From Ramazzottius varieornatus (taxonomy: Eukaryota; Tardigrada; Eutardigrada; Parachela; Ramazzottiidae): 64,000 nt of DNA. This document shows positions 40,997 to 52,224 of the stretch, piece after piece. The stretch covers positions 230,827 to 294,826 of the forward strand of contig BDGG01000006.1 of the NCBI GenBank assembly GCA_001949185.1, read 5' to 3'. The number at the start of each line of letters is the position of its first letter. Position 1 is the stretch's first letter. The position numbers were made by a program, and so were the translations under genes. The notes below the pieces were generated by a model. It was not told where the DNA came from. It was given only the letters and a program-made list of their open reading frames with translations, and did no database searches.

Positions 40997-41033
40997 ACCC
41001 AAGCCTGTCCCACTTCATCGGTGGTTTAAAGTA
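40997..41033 (-). repeat. Right terminal inverted repeat of pogo-like element
   Basis: Inverse of the arm at 38634-38670, with CTGTCCCACTTCATCGG. It ends at a TA, 109 bp upstream of the next gene's start codon. Confidence 0.8.
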
Positions 41034-41141
41034 CTATTTAAGTACGTTATGACGTTCTGCTAGTCTTCTTGTCTTTCCTGTTTGAAGTTTCATCGGATCG
41101 CGATCGTTTGCTTGCTGTTTTGTGCTTCTAGGAACTGCAGA

Positions 41142-41696
41142 ATGCATCGTTTAAGTGTGTTCGGTCTCCGCGCTGGACTGACTTTTCGTCTTACTGACCT
41201 GCAACAAGTGGCCTTTGCAGGATCCAAGGCATCCCCTACTGGAGAAAAGTCAGCGGAAATCAAAAAGATCGTTGGAGTACAGACCAGCGAGAATGCACCT
41301 TCCTTCAAAGGACCCGAAGAAGTCATGAATGAAGCTTCCCGTGATGGCAAGTTGAAGAAGGCGATGGAGACGGACGGGAGCATCAAGCAAAAGACAGCCG
41401 TCAAGTCTGGCAGCCAGTCTACTCGCAAGTTCTCAACCTCGACTCTGGCTCACACGCACGGCCAAGGTGCTGGATCTACCAAAAGTCCCAAGATCAAAGA
41501 AGAAGCGGGGAACATAACGGGGCAAGTGGTGGGGCATGAAGGCCTAGAGTCAAAGACGGGAGCGAAACCAGAGCAGTCAAACGAATGGAGCAAGTCCAAC
41601 AGAAAAGATTCTGGGGATAAACGGGGACATGCTTCGGGAAACGACTCTGCTGCTCCTGACCGTTCCCACACTAAAACCGTTAAAGACCCGTACTAG
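41142..41696 (+). CDS. Predicted mitochondrial LEA-like, intrinsically disordered protein
   Basis: Single-exon frame of 184 aa. The N-terminus (MHRLSVFGLRAGLTFRLTD) has Arg and hydrophobic residues and no acids for about 18 residues, as in a mitochondrial presequence. The remainder is very hydrophilic (Lys, Glu, Ser, Thr, Gly, Asn) with no aromatic core. It includes a helix-prone stretch EEVMNEASRDGKLKKAMETD and a C-terminal Gly/Ser/Lys/His-rich tail ending TKTVKDPY. The composition resembles late embryogenesis abundant or heat-soluble protective proteins of anhydrobiotic animals. I cannot assign it to a named family. A CTTCTAG acceptor-like site 12 nt before the ATG suggests a spliced 5' UTR. 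The gene starts just after the transposon's right end. Confidence 0.6.
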   Translation: MHRLSVFGLRAGLTFRLTDLQQVAFAGSKASPTGEKSAEIKKIVGVQTSENAPSFKGPEEVMNEASRDGKLKKAMETDGSIKQKTAVKSGSQSTRKFSTSTLAHTHGQGAGSTKSPKIKEEAGNITGQVVGHEGLESKTGAKPEQSNEWSKSNRKDSGDKRGHASGNDSAAPDRSHTKTVKDPY

Positions 41697-42137
41697 ATAA
41701 TCCTTGATCTTCGAATGGTATCTGTGTTGACTGATGAGATGAAGGCTAGTATAGATTCTTTATGTTTGCGTTTCAATGTGGTCACCCATATTTTCAGTAA
41801 TAACGTTTACGTGGTTTATCCACAGTAACTTGAAGGTCGATGAGCTCGAACGGTCCATGATCTATGATTTACAGTAATTACGCATTTGGAAGAACGAAAG
41901 TGCAAGTAACAAGAAAATGAAGTTACACAATAAAATATTCGAACCGGTGAACTGACTGAGCAAAAAAATGAGCTGGAAGTGGACGAAAATATAGTGGTGC
42001 TTAGAAATAATATTATTAGCGCAATGCCTAATAATGTGAATGCTTGGGTAAAAGCTATAAGGAAGATTGGTACACAGTGAAGTATACACCCATAAGTAAC
42101 AGCCGTCTACAGACCCACCTTGACGTTTCGGAAATGG
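41697..42137. other. Convergent gap between LEA-like gene and Ldh2-family gene
   Basis: 441 bp, AT-rich, presumably the 3' UTRs of both genes. AATAAA on the minus strand sense is not obvious. ACAATAAAAT near 41928 reads as a possible plus-strand poly(A) signal. Confidence 0.4.
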
Positions 42138-44075
42138 TCAGCCTTTAGCTTCCATAGGAGCAACGCCAAGATTCTGCGCCAGCTCTTTGGCGTGATCAAA
42201 CTGGTTCTGGTGGTAGGGAATACCGCCGAGCTTCTCACACTTGGCCACATGAACTCTTTCGGGGTCACCAGGTGCCAGAACGGGCTTGAACAGATCGGAC
42301 TACAATAAAATTTTGTGTTAGTGATTTGTTGGAATATTGAAAGACCTGCAAGAAAAATGCGTCTGAACGTACGGCTGGCAAGTGGCGCATGATGTCGATG
42401 AAGGACTGTAGTCGATCCTGGAAACCTTCGGCAAAATGTGACGGATCCACGGCGATGAAGCCTTGACCCTGTTGGAGAAAAAATCACCTGATGAAAACAA
42501 CAAGAATAAAAGAAGACTCCTCACCAGTCTGGCTTCGCCTTCCGGTTTGTTCCATGAGCGGACATGCGGTCCGAAAGCTGCGTCCGCAAGTATACCACAC
42601 AAAATCTCTACCATCATATTCAGTCCGTAACCCTTGTAACCACCAGTTTCCTCTGAGCCTACATAGAATTCCAGGAGAAAACTCTAATACAAAGCTAGTT
42701 TGTAAGCAGGGCCAAGCGGGAAAGAACATCGAACCTCCCAGCGGCAGCAGTCCTCCTTCCTCATAGACCTTCTTCGGGTCCGTGGACGGTTTTCCGGTCT
42801 TATCGACACCCCACACTTCCGGGATGTTTTGACATTTGCGCATAGCCAGTTCCACTTTGCCGATGGCGACGGTGGTTGTAGCCATATCCAAGACAAACGA
42901 ATCGCCGTTCCTACCCGGGGCAGCGAAGCAGATGGGGTTGGTGCCTAGGGTATTCTGTGCCAGGAAAGCCATGAGGACCCAAGAATCAAGATCAAGTGAG
43001 TACCATCAGAGACTCCTAGTAGTACCTGTTTTGCTCGTGTCGGAACACAGAGTGGGGAGGTGTTGGTGACGGAAATACCAATGAGACCTTGGGCGACAGC
43101 TTGCAGTCCGTAGTATCCCGCAATGCCGTAATGGTTGGACCCGTAAGCCGACACCCAGCCCACCCCACTCTCCTTGGCTTTTCGGATGGCTGTGTCCATC
43201 GCGAATTTACCGACCACTCCACCTGAAACGAAGGAACGTTTGAGTCGAGTGGGCTGTCCGCGTACAACGAATGTTTCCTTTCCATGGACTAGTCAATGGG
43301 TCTGAACAAAGATACCCAGAAGGTTCTGTCCATCGACCAGCGCGGTACTGGCACCTTCCTTCACGATCTTTGGCTCTCCTACGACACACAGCAGGCAACA
43401 CGTAGTTACTACAAGTGTCAACTGTAAAGTGCTGACTTGCAAGTGTTCTTACGTACCTTTGGAGCGACAACGTCCACCCTTCAAATCGTTAACGTACATA
43501 TCTGGAAAACTAAGCGTTTAAACCCTTTATTACCATCTTTATATCTCTCACAAAAAGTTGAACAGCCAAAAGGACAGTTACCAAGTCGATTCAGCCCATG
43601 CGAGAAATGACCGCGGGTGTCGCCCATAATGAGAACATCCTGAAAATACAGCCAGGCAGATGAGTCATAAGGTATACGGAACAGAAATTCCAGTCTCTCC
43701 GGATTCCGGAAGCAAAGTTGCAGGACGAACTCAAACGAAGCCAAGGGTGCTCCTTACCGCCATTTGCTTAGCATGCTTCGGGTCAGCTCCCACTTTCTCC
43801 AGACAGCGGCAGATAAAGGCGTTAGCTGAAGCAACAGGTACCACTACCGACGGTGGGTCGCTCTCTTGCTTGCTGGCGGTACTTTCATCCCGCTTTGGCC
43901 TCTGCGAAGTGGTAGAAGCCTTCCGGACGTAAGCTATCGACAAACTCGGCTGACACAAGAAGTGGGAATATACAGGGTAGGCTAGCGGAGGCATCCTCTT
44001 CGACAGTAAGGTAGCACATGTCCCCTTCCGGCGCACTTCCGGCCAGGTGTTCTGTGCAATTTTGCTGCTGAGCAT
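42138..44075 (-). CDS. Malate/L-lactate dehydrogenase (Ldh2) family NAD(P)-dependent oxidoreductase
   Basis: Nine exons (43758-44075, 43582-43639, 43457-43501, 43316-43378, 43026-43222, 42735-42954, 42525-42658, 42373-42468, 42138-42299, minus strand) join to 430 aa. Family signatures are DTRGHFSHGLNRL, VGWVSAYGSNHYGIAGYYG (containing the conserved catalytic His), TNPICFAAPG, LDMATTTVAIGKVE and the C-terminal GFIAVDPSHF. These enzymes reduce 2-oxoacids to L-2-hydroxyacids and are unrelated to classical LDH. The substrate cannot be read from sequence. An N-terminal extension of about 75 residues, rich in Arg/Ser (LLSKRMPPLAYPV, YVRKASTTSQR), suggests mitochondrial targeting. The gene is fully spliced with host-like short introns, so recent bacterial transfer is not supported. 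Confidence 0.9.
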
Positions 44076-44824
44076 CCTTGGTTCGGTGGACTAGTCCGGT
44101 TCCCAATGAAGTTCAGTAGGTCTTTGACGCATTCCTTGCTCCTGCTTCAATCCTGCATCAGAAGTTCGAAAGAGACGACTGCAGGGACAACCTGGAGATT
44201 CGAAGTGACGTGAAAATTGCGGTGCGCAGTTACCGTTGATTGCTTGAAATGCGCCGATGGCAGTCAGTAGCTCGTGGCCAGTGCGCTGATGGTCGGGTGA
44301 TTTACGCAGCCTAATATCGAAAACTGCGCAATTGCCTCGTGCGACCTGCCACGGACCGCTGGAACTGGTAACTTGATTGGGCGCGCGAAAATCCTGTCTT
44401 TATTGGTTAGGAGACCTAGTGCTCGAACGACATCCGAAGCGGTTAGTCAATACTGAACACTTAGTCAATACTGAAACAGTATTGATTGATTGATTGCCAT
44501 GTTTGAGTTGGGTTGCACTTGATACTGGGGGAGGCCGTTCTGCCTTTTCGGCATCTTACTGGGTATATCACCCGTCTATTGCTGAGCCGTAAAATTTGTC
44601 ATCTGTTGTCGTTTCCAATTCCAGTATCAAATTTTTTTCCCCCAGTTTTGCGCCGATGTGGAGACAGTGAGGACCAGTGTCCAGTCCTAGATATTGGTCG
44701 GAGTGGACCTGTAACTGCTTTAGCCAACTGCCCACTGGTAAGTGAGATAAGGGGTCTGCGTATAACTGTGCAGTGCGTGAGACTTTTCGTTTTGTGGTTA
44801 CAGGCATCTCTTCAACATGCAAGA
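44076..44824. other. Divergent promoter region, Ldh2-family gene and trehalase
   Basis: 749 bp between the two start codons. A direct repeat TTAGTCAATACTGAA occurs twice near 44443-44475. A GTGGTTACAG acceptor at about 44804 just before the trehalase ATG suggests a non-coding first exon upstream. No supported coding sequence. Confidence 0.45.
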
Positions 44825-47625
44825 ATGGTTTGCGGATCCATACCGTTCTCACTTGGGCTTGTCGTACTCTTCAAGTTTGTCCTAGTTTCTGTCGTGTTAG
44901 CGAACGCTTCGGATGCGATCAATCATGGGTATCCGTGCTCAAGGTAGGTCAGGTTCTGCAACAGCTGTTGTTGTTGTTACCTGTTGTGCTGGCGGATTAC
45001 GTGATGTATGGTTAATTACAGTCCCATCTATTGCCGTGGAGCCATTCTGGATGCCGTGCACTCATTCAACATCTTCGAGGACTCGAAGCAGTTCGTGGAT
45101 AAGCCACTGAACAACCGCTCGGTTGACCAGGTGCGCAAAGCTCACTTGTGTCGGCTTGGTGAAAAACCTCCAGCCGATTTCCGGGAGACCGCACCTTAAT
45201 GTCTCTACTTCTTCCTCTCGCCTTGTTCCAGGTTGTGAAAGAATTCCAAGAACTAAGCCAACACACTATGACCGAAGACATAATCAGAGAGTTCCTGTCG
45301 CGCAACTTCCTGCCTGCTGGATCCGGTACGAGCATGAAGAAGGTTGAGAATGCAATGGCAAGAATACGTGTTGATTAATGGCAGCATTCGGGCCTCACAG
45401 AGCTCCATGAACATCTGCCACCAGACTGGAAAACGGTCGAACAGGGAGGACTACCTGTCTACCACCAGATACGCGATGATGGCCTGAAGAAATTTTCCGT
45501 GGCGGTCCACGAGAAGTGGCACAAGCTAGGCAGAAGTGTAAGTTTCCCACGTTGGTCCTCAGCGAGCCGGAAGTCAACAACGTCTAGCGGCTTTTCGACA
45601 GGTTGACATCCATATGCACTGTCATTCTTCACCACAACGGACATTTCATTTGAGCTATGTTAGAGTCTGCCGGATTTGACGTTGTTGACGTGGTGTTGTG
45701 TGTTTCTAGTTTTCTTCGTCAGTGTTCGACTATCCCGAGCAGCACTCACTGGTGGCGGTACCGTATCCCTTCATTATCCCTGGAGGTCGCTTCCGAGAAA
45801 TCTACTACTGGGACTCATTGTGGGTCATTCAAGGCTTGCTGGTTTCCGGCATGGACCAAACAGCGCGTTCCATGATCATGAACTTTATCGAGCTCATTAA
45901 ACGGTCAGCTATCCACATGGCATCATCAATAAAATTGGCGCTGTGATGGAAGAGGTTTTCTTGTCTTTCAGATTTGGACACATTCCCAACGGAAGCCGCG
46001 TTTACTACCGGAAGCGATCGCAGCCGCCCATCCTAGCCCTGGCCGTGGAGGCGTACACCAAGCACCCAAATGTCCCTGCCCACGACAAGCAATCGCTGAT
46101 CGAGCTGGTCTTGCCCTTTCTGGAGAAGGAGCACGACTACTGGATGAGAAGGCACAAGGTGGTCATCGCCAAGGATGGCAAAAAGTACCTGTTGAATGTC
46201 TACAAAGGTGGTCAGTCACAACCACGCCCTGAATCGTATTGGGAAGACGTCACCAACGCCGCAAGCTTCAATAATTCTCATAGTCAGTAATACGAGTCCA
46301 TTATGTCCTGTACGGTGTCTAGATGAGGTGAAACGAAGTCACTGGGTGCATTGCTTTGTGGTAGGCAAAAGTTTGTTCTACCAGAACGTGGCAGCTGCGG
46401 CCGAAAGTGGCTGGGACTTTTCGTCGCGCTGGCTGGACACGGCCACTTCCGCCTTCACCACCATACGCACGCAGGAGATTGTCCCCGTCGACCTCAACGC
46501 CTACCTTTGTGCACAGGAAACTCTTCTTGGCCACTTCAACGAACTGATAGGTGAACTCAGATACATACACAGTATTGCTTTAACTTTTTCCAGCATTTCT
46601 TGTGGAAAAGTCCCCTTCAGGCTACAGTTCTCACAGGAAATAGAAACGCAGCGATGAAGTTTCGCGAAAAGGCACTGGACAGGGGCGATGCCATCGAGGC
46701 TTTGCTCTGGAATGATTCTCTGAAGATGTGGCGAGATTTCGATTTGAGGCACGATCGCCAACGAGAACACTTTTACATTAGTCACGTGACACCGCTTTAC
46801 ACTCGTTGCAATAGCCGCAAAACCAACGTAACCGCCACCGACTTCCTGCGTAAGCTTCTGGCCTCGAACGATGTAATAAACGCAGTGCTTATGCTCTTCG
46901 AAAATGTCGTGTTAATTGTTTGTAGATTGGTCCTCTTATTGCAGATACAAAAGGTGACGGCCTATCCCGGAGGCTTCCCTGCATCCTTGATTGCCGCTGC
47001 GCCGTGTTGCCAATGGGACTTTCCTAATGCTTGGCCGCCACACCAGCTCATGCTCATTGAAGGTACTACAGAACCTTTCAAAGTCTGCTGTCTCTATCAA
47101 AACTAGAGTTGAAAAGTATTTTTGTGTGAGATTTTCAGGCTTCGCCCAGAACTGGGATGTCAGAGCGGAAGTGGTGCCTTGGGCGCAGAAATGGATGTTG
47201 GCGGTACTGATTGGATATCAAACTTCGGGCTACTTTTATGAGAAGGTACGATACTTTAAGCTCTAGCTGAAACCATTCTGCGAAGGGTCGCTGGTAAAGA
47301 TGGTGACTTTGTCGCTGTGTAGTACGATGCCACCGTTGCCGGCAAATACGGTGGTGGAGGTGAATACAAGGTCCAAGAGGGTTTTGGCTGGACCAATGGG
47401 GGCATACTCCGCTTGTTGGAGCTGTTCCCCACGGACCTCACTAGTCAGTATCGACCGGCCTCCCTCCATCCAGCTGGTCTGCATCAAAGATTCTCCACAT
47501 CTTTACTGTTATGGTGTCTCATACCTCTCACTCTGCCGGTGATGCTCTTTGTCTTTCGAAAAGCCATTTTCACTCATAAGTGTTTCAAACTGCTCTTTCG
47601 AAAATCGACCTACGTAAAGCTCTGA
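44825..47625 (+). CDS. TREH: Membrane-anchored trehalase (GH37)
   Basis: Eleven exons (44825-44943, 45022-45130, 45232-45325, 45401-45537, 45710-45903, 45972-46282, 46365-46550, 46637-46872, 46945-47062, 47139-47245, 47323-47625) join to 637 aa. A signal peptide (MVCGSIPFSLGLVVLF) leads to SPIYCRGAILDAV. Trehalase signature 1 is PGGRFREIYYWDS (about 177-189) and signature 2 is QWDFPNAWPP (about 485-494). The catalytic-region motifs AESGWDFSSRW and GGGGEYKVQEGFGWTNG are present. A hydrophobic segment STSLLLWCLIPLTLPVMLF (about 596-616) near the C-terminus with a basic tail indicates a membrane-bound Tre-2-type enzyme. It hydrolyses trehalose to two glucose molecules at the cell surface. The acceptor at 46364 was chosen because it gives exact family spacing before AESGWDF. 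Intron 8 is 72 bp and lacks in-frame stops. Confidence 0.94.
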
Positions 47626-49415
47626 GTACTAATCCCTCAACCTCAGAGATTTTCCCTCCATTTTTCCACAGACTTGACTATTTTCCCGCTGGTGCAGCAG
47701 GCTTCATTCAAGCTGAATAGAGATTAATATTTTTATAAAGTTAATTTCCTTCCGATAAGCACATGTCCAGATTTGAGCGCCGGTAGGATACTCAGAAGGT
47801 CCGTCCAGCTATACAGCTGCTGTACGTTTCCTTCACAAGTCGCCATCGGAATTGGCAAAGCGATTCATGGAATATAGAACAGTAGGTGCAGTCCTTCGCA
47901 GTTTCTTACGATGCAGGATAGCCGGCACAATGTGAGTGCTTTCCTTCTTCTGTTAGGTCAGTGTGCTGAGAAAGGCAGGGTGACCAAGGGGACGTCGATG
48001 GGACAAGGCGCTGGACGGTAGGCGCTGACTTGCGGTAAGCACTGCGAGGATGTTGTAGGGCGAAGGGTATCCGCGCTCAGCGTAGGCTACACCTCGTTGG
48101 CTGTGGTCGGGCGACCTAGTACCACTGCACTTTGTGGCAGATGATGCAAGAGGTCTTGCTCTCACGAGACTGAAACCAGACCAGAAGGCAAAAGCAGGAC
48201 ATGTGACATAAATCTCTGACACATGCGCATAACGCCGGCGATGAGGAGACACTACCGGCCTCAATGTATGTATATACAACAGTCCGACTTCAACAAGACC
48301 AGCTTTACACTTTGCGCGCCATCGTCATCATGGCCATTACATCAGGCATGTGTATAGGCTAACAAGGTCCGCGTAACAGGTTGCACTCTTCTGGCCATAC
48401 TCATATTACTCTTGCAACACCACAGAACGGCTAGCTAATGATGCTCCTCACTTCCGGCACTTGTATGTACCTTACTGCCCACCGTAAGGTCCACTATATC
48501 GCTCTTCTCTGGCTACGTCATCGTTCAACCACGCGCTTTCACACTAAAATAAACATTAGAAACTAATCATACAATGGACGGCACTTTCCATATGAGTAGC
48601 GTGTGGAGGTATGAAACGATGATGGCCGGTTTGAAGAGGGAGAACATGTAGCTGTATGTTGGTTCTTCGGTCTCCACCATTTTGAGAGTGCTCAGTGGAA
48701 AGATGCCGAGTCAGTATTGTCATTGGCCATTCGCCATCCTTCTCCATCCATGGGCTCTTTTGCTTTTGGCCAAAGCCATGACAGCTCCGTGATAAAGCCC
48801 TAGTCGCTGGGTTCGCTGGCCATAGCTGTTGAGTTCGCCACTATCCATCCATCCACTTTAGCCTTTTCTGCTTAGTGGGCAAATACTTGCCGACGTTGGC
48901 TTATTCACTGCACCTTTCCTTGGAGAGGCTTGTATGCCTTAATTCTTTGCACTTGGACTATATGCACATGACGTGTTCTTTCTTCCACCATCCTTGTATA
49001 CTGTTTCTGTAAAGGTCGCTGTAATGCATGATGATGGCTGATTGTGCTGAATGTGTATAATATAGCGGCTGAGCGTACAGCCAACAGCGTTGATGGGAGG
49101 AAGAAGGCGGGCTATACGACGGTGGAGTGCTGACTGCTGCTTCTCGTCATCATCACTTTCTGTTTGTTCCCTTTCCGTCAACTTTTTCAAAACGTTGGAT
49201 GTGGTAGGTAAAATTATTAGCTGATGGAGTAAAGTCGAGTCGCGCTGAGCTGCGCATAACTGCGTTTCTCGTCAAGGAGAAGCCAGAACTTGCATATGCC
49301 TTGCTGAGGTCTCTGTTGCGCCGAAAGGAAAAATCTGTCGAGTTCGCCAGAAAACTTGCAGGATCAGAGCTTTGTCTCCAGATCCGTTGGGTCGCCTAGC
49401 TCTATATAGAGGAAA
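47626..49415. other. 1.8-kb upstream region of the Maf gene
   Basis: Only short, family-less frames. It should contain the trehalase 3' UTR and Maf regulatory DNA. A TATATA at 49403-49408 lies only 8 nt before the first Maf ATG, so it is either fortuitous or implies use of a downstream Met. Confidence 0.4.
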
Positions 49416-52224
49416 ATGATGATGTCCATGCAGCAGAATGGCGCTGCCTCAGCTCCAGCCGAAGGTCCGTCGACGGGCAACACTGCCACTCAACACTTGC
49501 TGTATTATCCCCATCGCGCCTTCTCTTCCTCCTCCTCCGCTCACCCGCGCACTACCAACTTGGACAATGACGAAGCCGAGCCTGACTCCCACAACAGCAG
49601 CCATGGCCACAATATGGCCGACATGGAAGGAGCCAGCCCGCCCTTACCCGACTCCTCTGGAGCCACCTCTTCCGACTATGGCTGCTGTCCCTCGCCCACT
49701 CAACACCAGCAGCAACAGCAGCAGCAGCAGCCACAACCACACCACCATCATTCCATGCCCTTAATCAATAACGCCGGAGGTCACTTGATCAGCCTGGAAC
49801 ACTTGGAACATGGTCCGCCACCGGGTCAGTCAAGTATACAATCAAACAGCAACCAACAACAAAATATATTCTTGCCATCAAAATTATACGCAAATTTGAC
49901 AAATTCAATATGACTGATTTACTAATGTTTGGTTGTGAATTGGCTTGAAGTTCAAAAGTGTTTTTGGTGGATGGTAGGGACGGTCATCTTCCACCAGCCG
50001 CATCTATTCAAAGCCAACGAAGGACAGGGCAACAACCACGAACACAATCACCACTGTCATGTCCAGCAAATCGGTGCCGGTAATTTCCTATTACATCCCA
50101 ATGGCTCCATCGAATTAACGGGAAGTCGAGGGACCATGTCGCCGGAGATGAACGTTAATATGCAGTTGGAAGGCTGGCCTTTTGCCGGTGCCATGCCCTT
50201 GACGGCTCTCTCGCCGGCCAGCCTCCATTCCCATGCCGCCCTCCAAAACCTACAAGGCAGTTATCCCGCCGCTTATAACCTCAACATCAACACCATTCCA
50301 CTCCATCACATGCAAGCTTCCCAACAGCAACAGTCACACCATCATGGCCAGCAACAGATGGACAACGGCTCCAATACGCCATCGCTCAACGGACCTCATC
50401 ATACGGTAGGTACCGCTAAGCAGCTTCAAAGGTCACATGGCAAGTTCCAACTATGAACATTTTCCAGAAATATAAGTCGGTTGTATTGCTTCCTGTGGAA
50501 CGTTCAAGTTTTGAGTCTCCCAATGACATAGGTCGGGAAATGTAGGTTGGTCAGCGAGCTCACCAGGAGGAGAAAGGGTCTTCGATTTTCTAGGAGCCTT
50601 GCTCAGCTTAAGACAGCGCTGCTTGTATAGCGTAGTCGCCCCCACGTGACTGCATTTGCCGAGGGAAAAGTTATGTTCGGTCTTCTGTAAGGTGCTGTTT
50701 AGAGAAGTGACGTAAAGCGGAAAAGCCAGAGTTTTGGCCAGTGTTAAGATAAGCCGGACAAGTCGTGTTATTTTACCAAGCATTACGTTGAGTAAACAGC
50801 AGCTTGCTTATGTCAAAACACCAGCCATCAAACCTTAGACGAATCATACTGCACAGGTCTTTCCACCGTCACTCTAACCAAGTATTTTTGTACGAAGCCG
50901 GAAGACCCAAAGGTCTCTGGTCGTTGACGCTGCGAAAAGTTGGAGGATATTCTCTGCCGATTTCTGGGCTGGAAAGCTTTATAGAAAGCGGTGGGAGAAA
51001 AGAGAGATACCCTGTATTAGAACCGTGGGCAAGGCACTAGTACTGTGTGCTTGCGGTTGTACGGTTATGAACGTCTGCGGTCGCGACGTTTGCCGATTAT
51101 CAGAGGATATTATGAAGGCAGATGAGATGTCAGAGGTGGCCAGTTGTCAAGTCTCGTGAGATGAAGATGGAGGCGCGCATCCATTACCTCGTCACAGTAC
51201 TGGCCCGCATCACACCTGTGAGCAGTGCATGTTATATAGCTGGATGATCTACTTGATCCGCTTTGCTCTCTAATGTAACCTACTTGACGGCAGCCGCTAT
51301 ACTCTTTTGTCCTCTTATGTTATGTCCTCATCCTCAGCAAACATTGCCATCATATTCATGGCGCAATCGCCTCTCTATACATATTACATACCCTATAACC
51401 ACCAGTACGCCGTCCCCAACTCCCCAGATAACTTGTATCCGTTGTGGGCTAAGACCAACACAACACTGTCATGAATTATCGATGGCGCTAACAAGGCAAA
51501 TGCGGTGTACTGTAGGTCTCATTAACGCTGTGGAGTTAACTTAGATGGCCAACTGAATCTGCCTTTTCTCTACGAGAATGGGTAACGGGGCCGTGCCCGG
51601 CACGGACTTGTTGTACGTCTTCCGCATTAATATCGTAGCAAAAGGGCCAAACGGGCGCAAACACGCAAAACTGGTCTTACTTGGTCTTTCCCTTTGTAGT
51701 CGGTCATCCAAGAGTCTCGCCGGGGAAATGTAGCCGACCTCTTGGAAGAGCAAGAGCTGGTGCAGCTGTCAGTTCGCGAGCTGAATAAGCGACTGCACGG
51801 CGCTCATCGCGACGAAGTCATCCGCATCAAGCAGAAGCGGCGAACGCTGAAGAATCGCGGCTACGCTCAAAACTGCCGCTCCAAACGCATGCAACAACGG
51901 CACGATCTGGAAGGGCAGAACCGTATCCTGCAGAACGAGGTGGCTCACCTGCGTCGTCAGCTGGATGAAGTCTGCAAACAACGCGACAATCTCCAGCGCC
52001 AACTACACAACGGCCAGCTGCAGAGCACTCCTACGGACCCGAGCTCCGCAACGACAGAGAGCGCCACTAGTAATGGTGGCGCTGGCGCTAGCAATAAACA
52101 CGCCTATGTCAACACCATCACGCCGACCAGCAGTGTCCTGCAAAACAATTCGCCCTATAATACTCGTCGACAACACGAATCTTCTTCCCGCGAAAGTCGT
52201 TCTTTGCGGACGGAGGATATCTGA
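49416..52224 (+). CDS. MAF: Large-Maf bZIP transcription factor (MafB/Traffic jam type)
   Basis: Exons 49416-49824, 49978-50405 and 51700-52224 join to 453 aa. The C-terminal third has the extended homology region [15 protein letters not shown] (about 299-313). The Maf basic region follows, with [20 protein letters not shown] (about 323-342), and then a leucine zipper [19 protein letters not shown]. These are near-identical to vertebrate MafB/c-Maf. The long N-terminal half is Ser/Pro/Gln/His-rich (poly-Gln run, HHHH stretches) and places it with large rather than small Mafs. I do not see the conserved acidic transactivation motif found near the N-terminus of vertebrate large Mafs. Large Mafs bind MARE sites and control cell identity. 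Intron 2 is 1.3 kb and holds a family-B repeat. The exon 2 acceptor at 49977 is the least certain boundary. Confidence 0.92.
51561..51650. repeat. Family-B inverted-repeat element in Maf intron 2
   Basis: The core CCGTGCCCGGCACGG at 51591-51605 is palindromic. Flanks are GCCTTTTCTCTACGAGAA (left) and ATATCGTAGCAAAAGGGCC (right), inverse to each other. Organisation and core match the element at 2431-2520. Confidence 0.6.

Larger units (their letters stand above)
38634..41033. mobile_element. pogo-like (Tc1/mariner superfamily) DNA transposon with 37-bp TIRs
   Basis: The left end reads TA-CTTTAAACTACCGATGAA and the right end, read inward on the other strand, TA-CTTTAAACCACCGATGAA. The inverted repeats match at 34 of 37 positions including the flanking TA (38634-38670 and 40997-41033). 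The TA dinucleotides fit Tc1/mariner target-site duplication. The ~2.4-kb body encodes a CENP-B/pogo-type transposase on the minus strand (38845-40791). A family-A element is inserted in the body. Confidence 0.85.

Noticed and set aside
42138-44075. Ldh2-family dehydrogenase as a recent horizontal acquisition from bacteria
   Set aside because: The gene has nine exons with normal short introns and an N-terminal targeting-like extension, and animal homologues of this family exist. Sequence alone gives no sign of recent transfer.
44513-44824. Extension of trehalase upstream to 44513 in the same open frame
   Set aside because: A strong TTACAG acceptor precedes the ATG at 44825, and the signal peptide starts there. 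The upstream frame lacks an ATG near its start and shows no conserved sequence.
46323-46364. An alternative trehalase exon 7 start at 46323
   Set aside because: It keeps the frame, but adds 14 residues where the family has none. The acceptor at 46364 restores exact spacing to AESGWDFSSRW.
47953-48279. A 108-codon minus-strand frame upstream of Maf
   Set aside because: No family likeness, no splice context and Arg/Ser/Pro-rich shadow-like composition. I treat it as non-coding.
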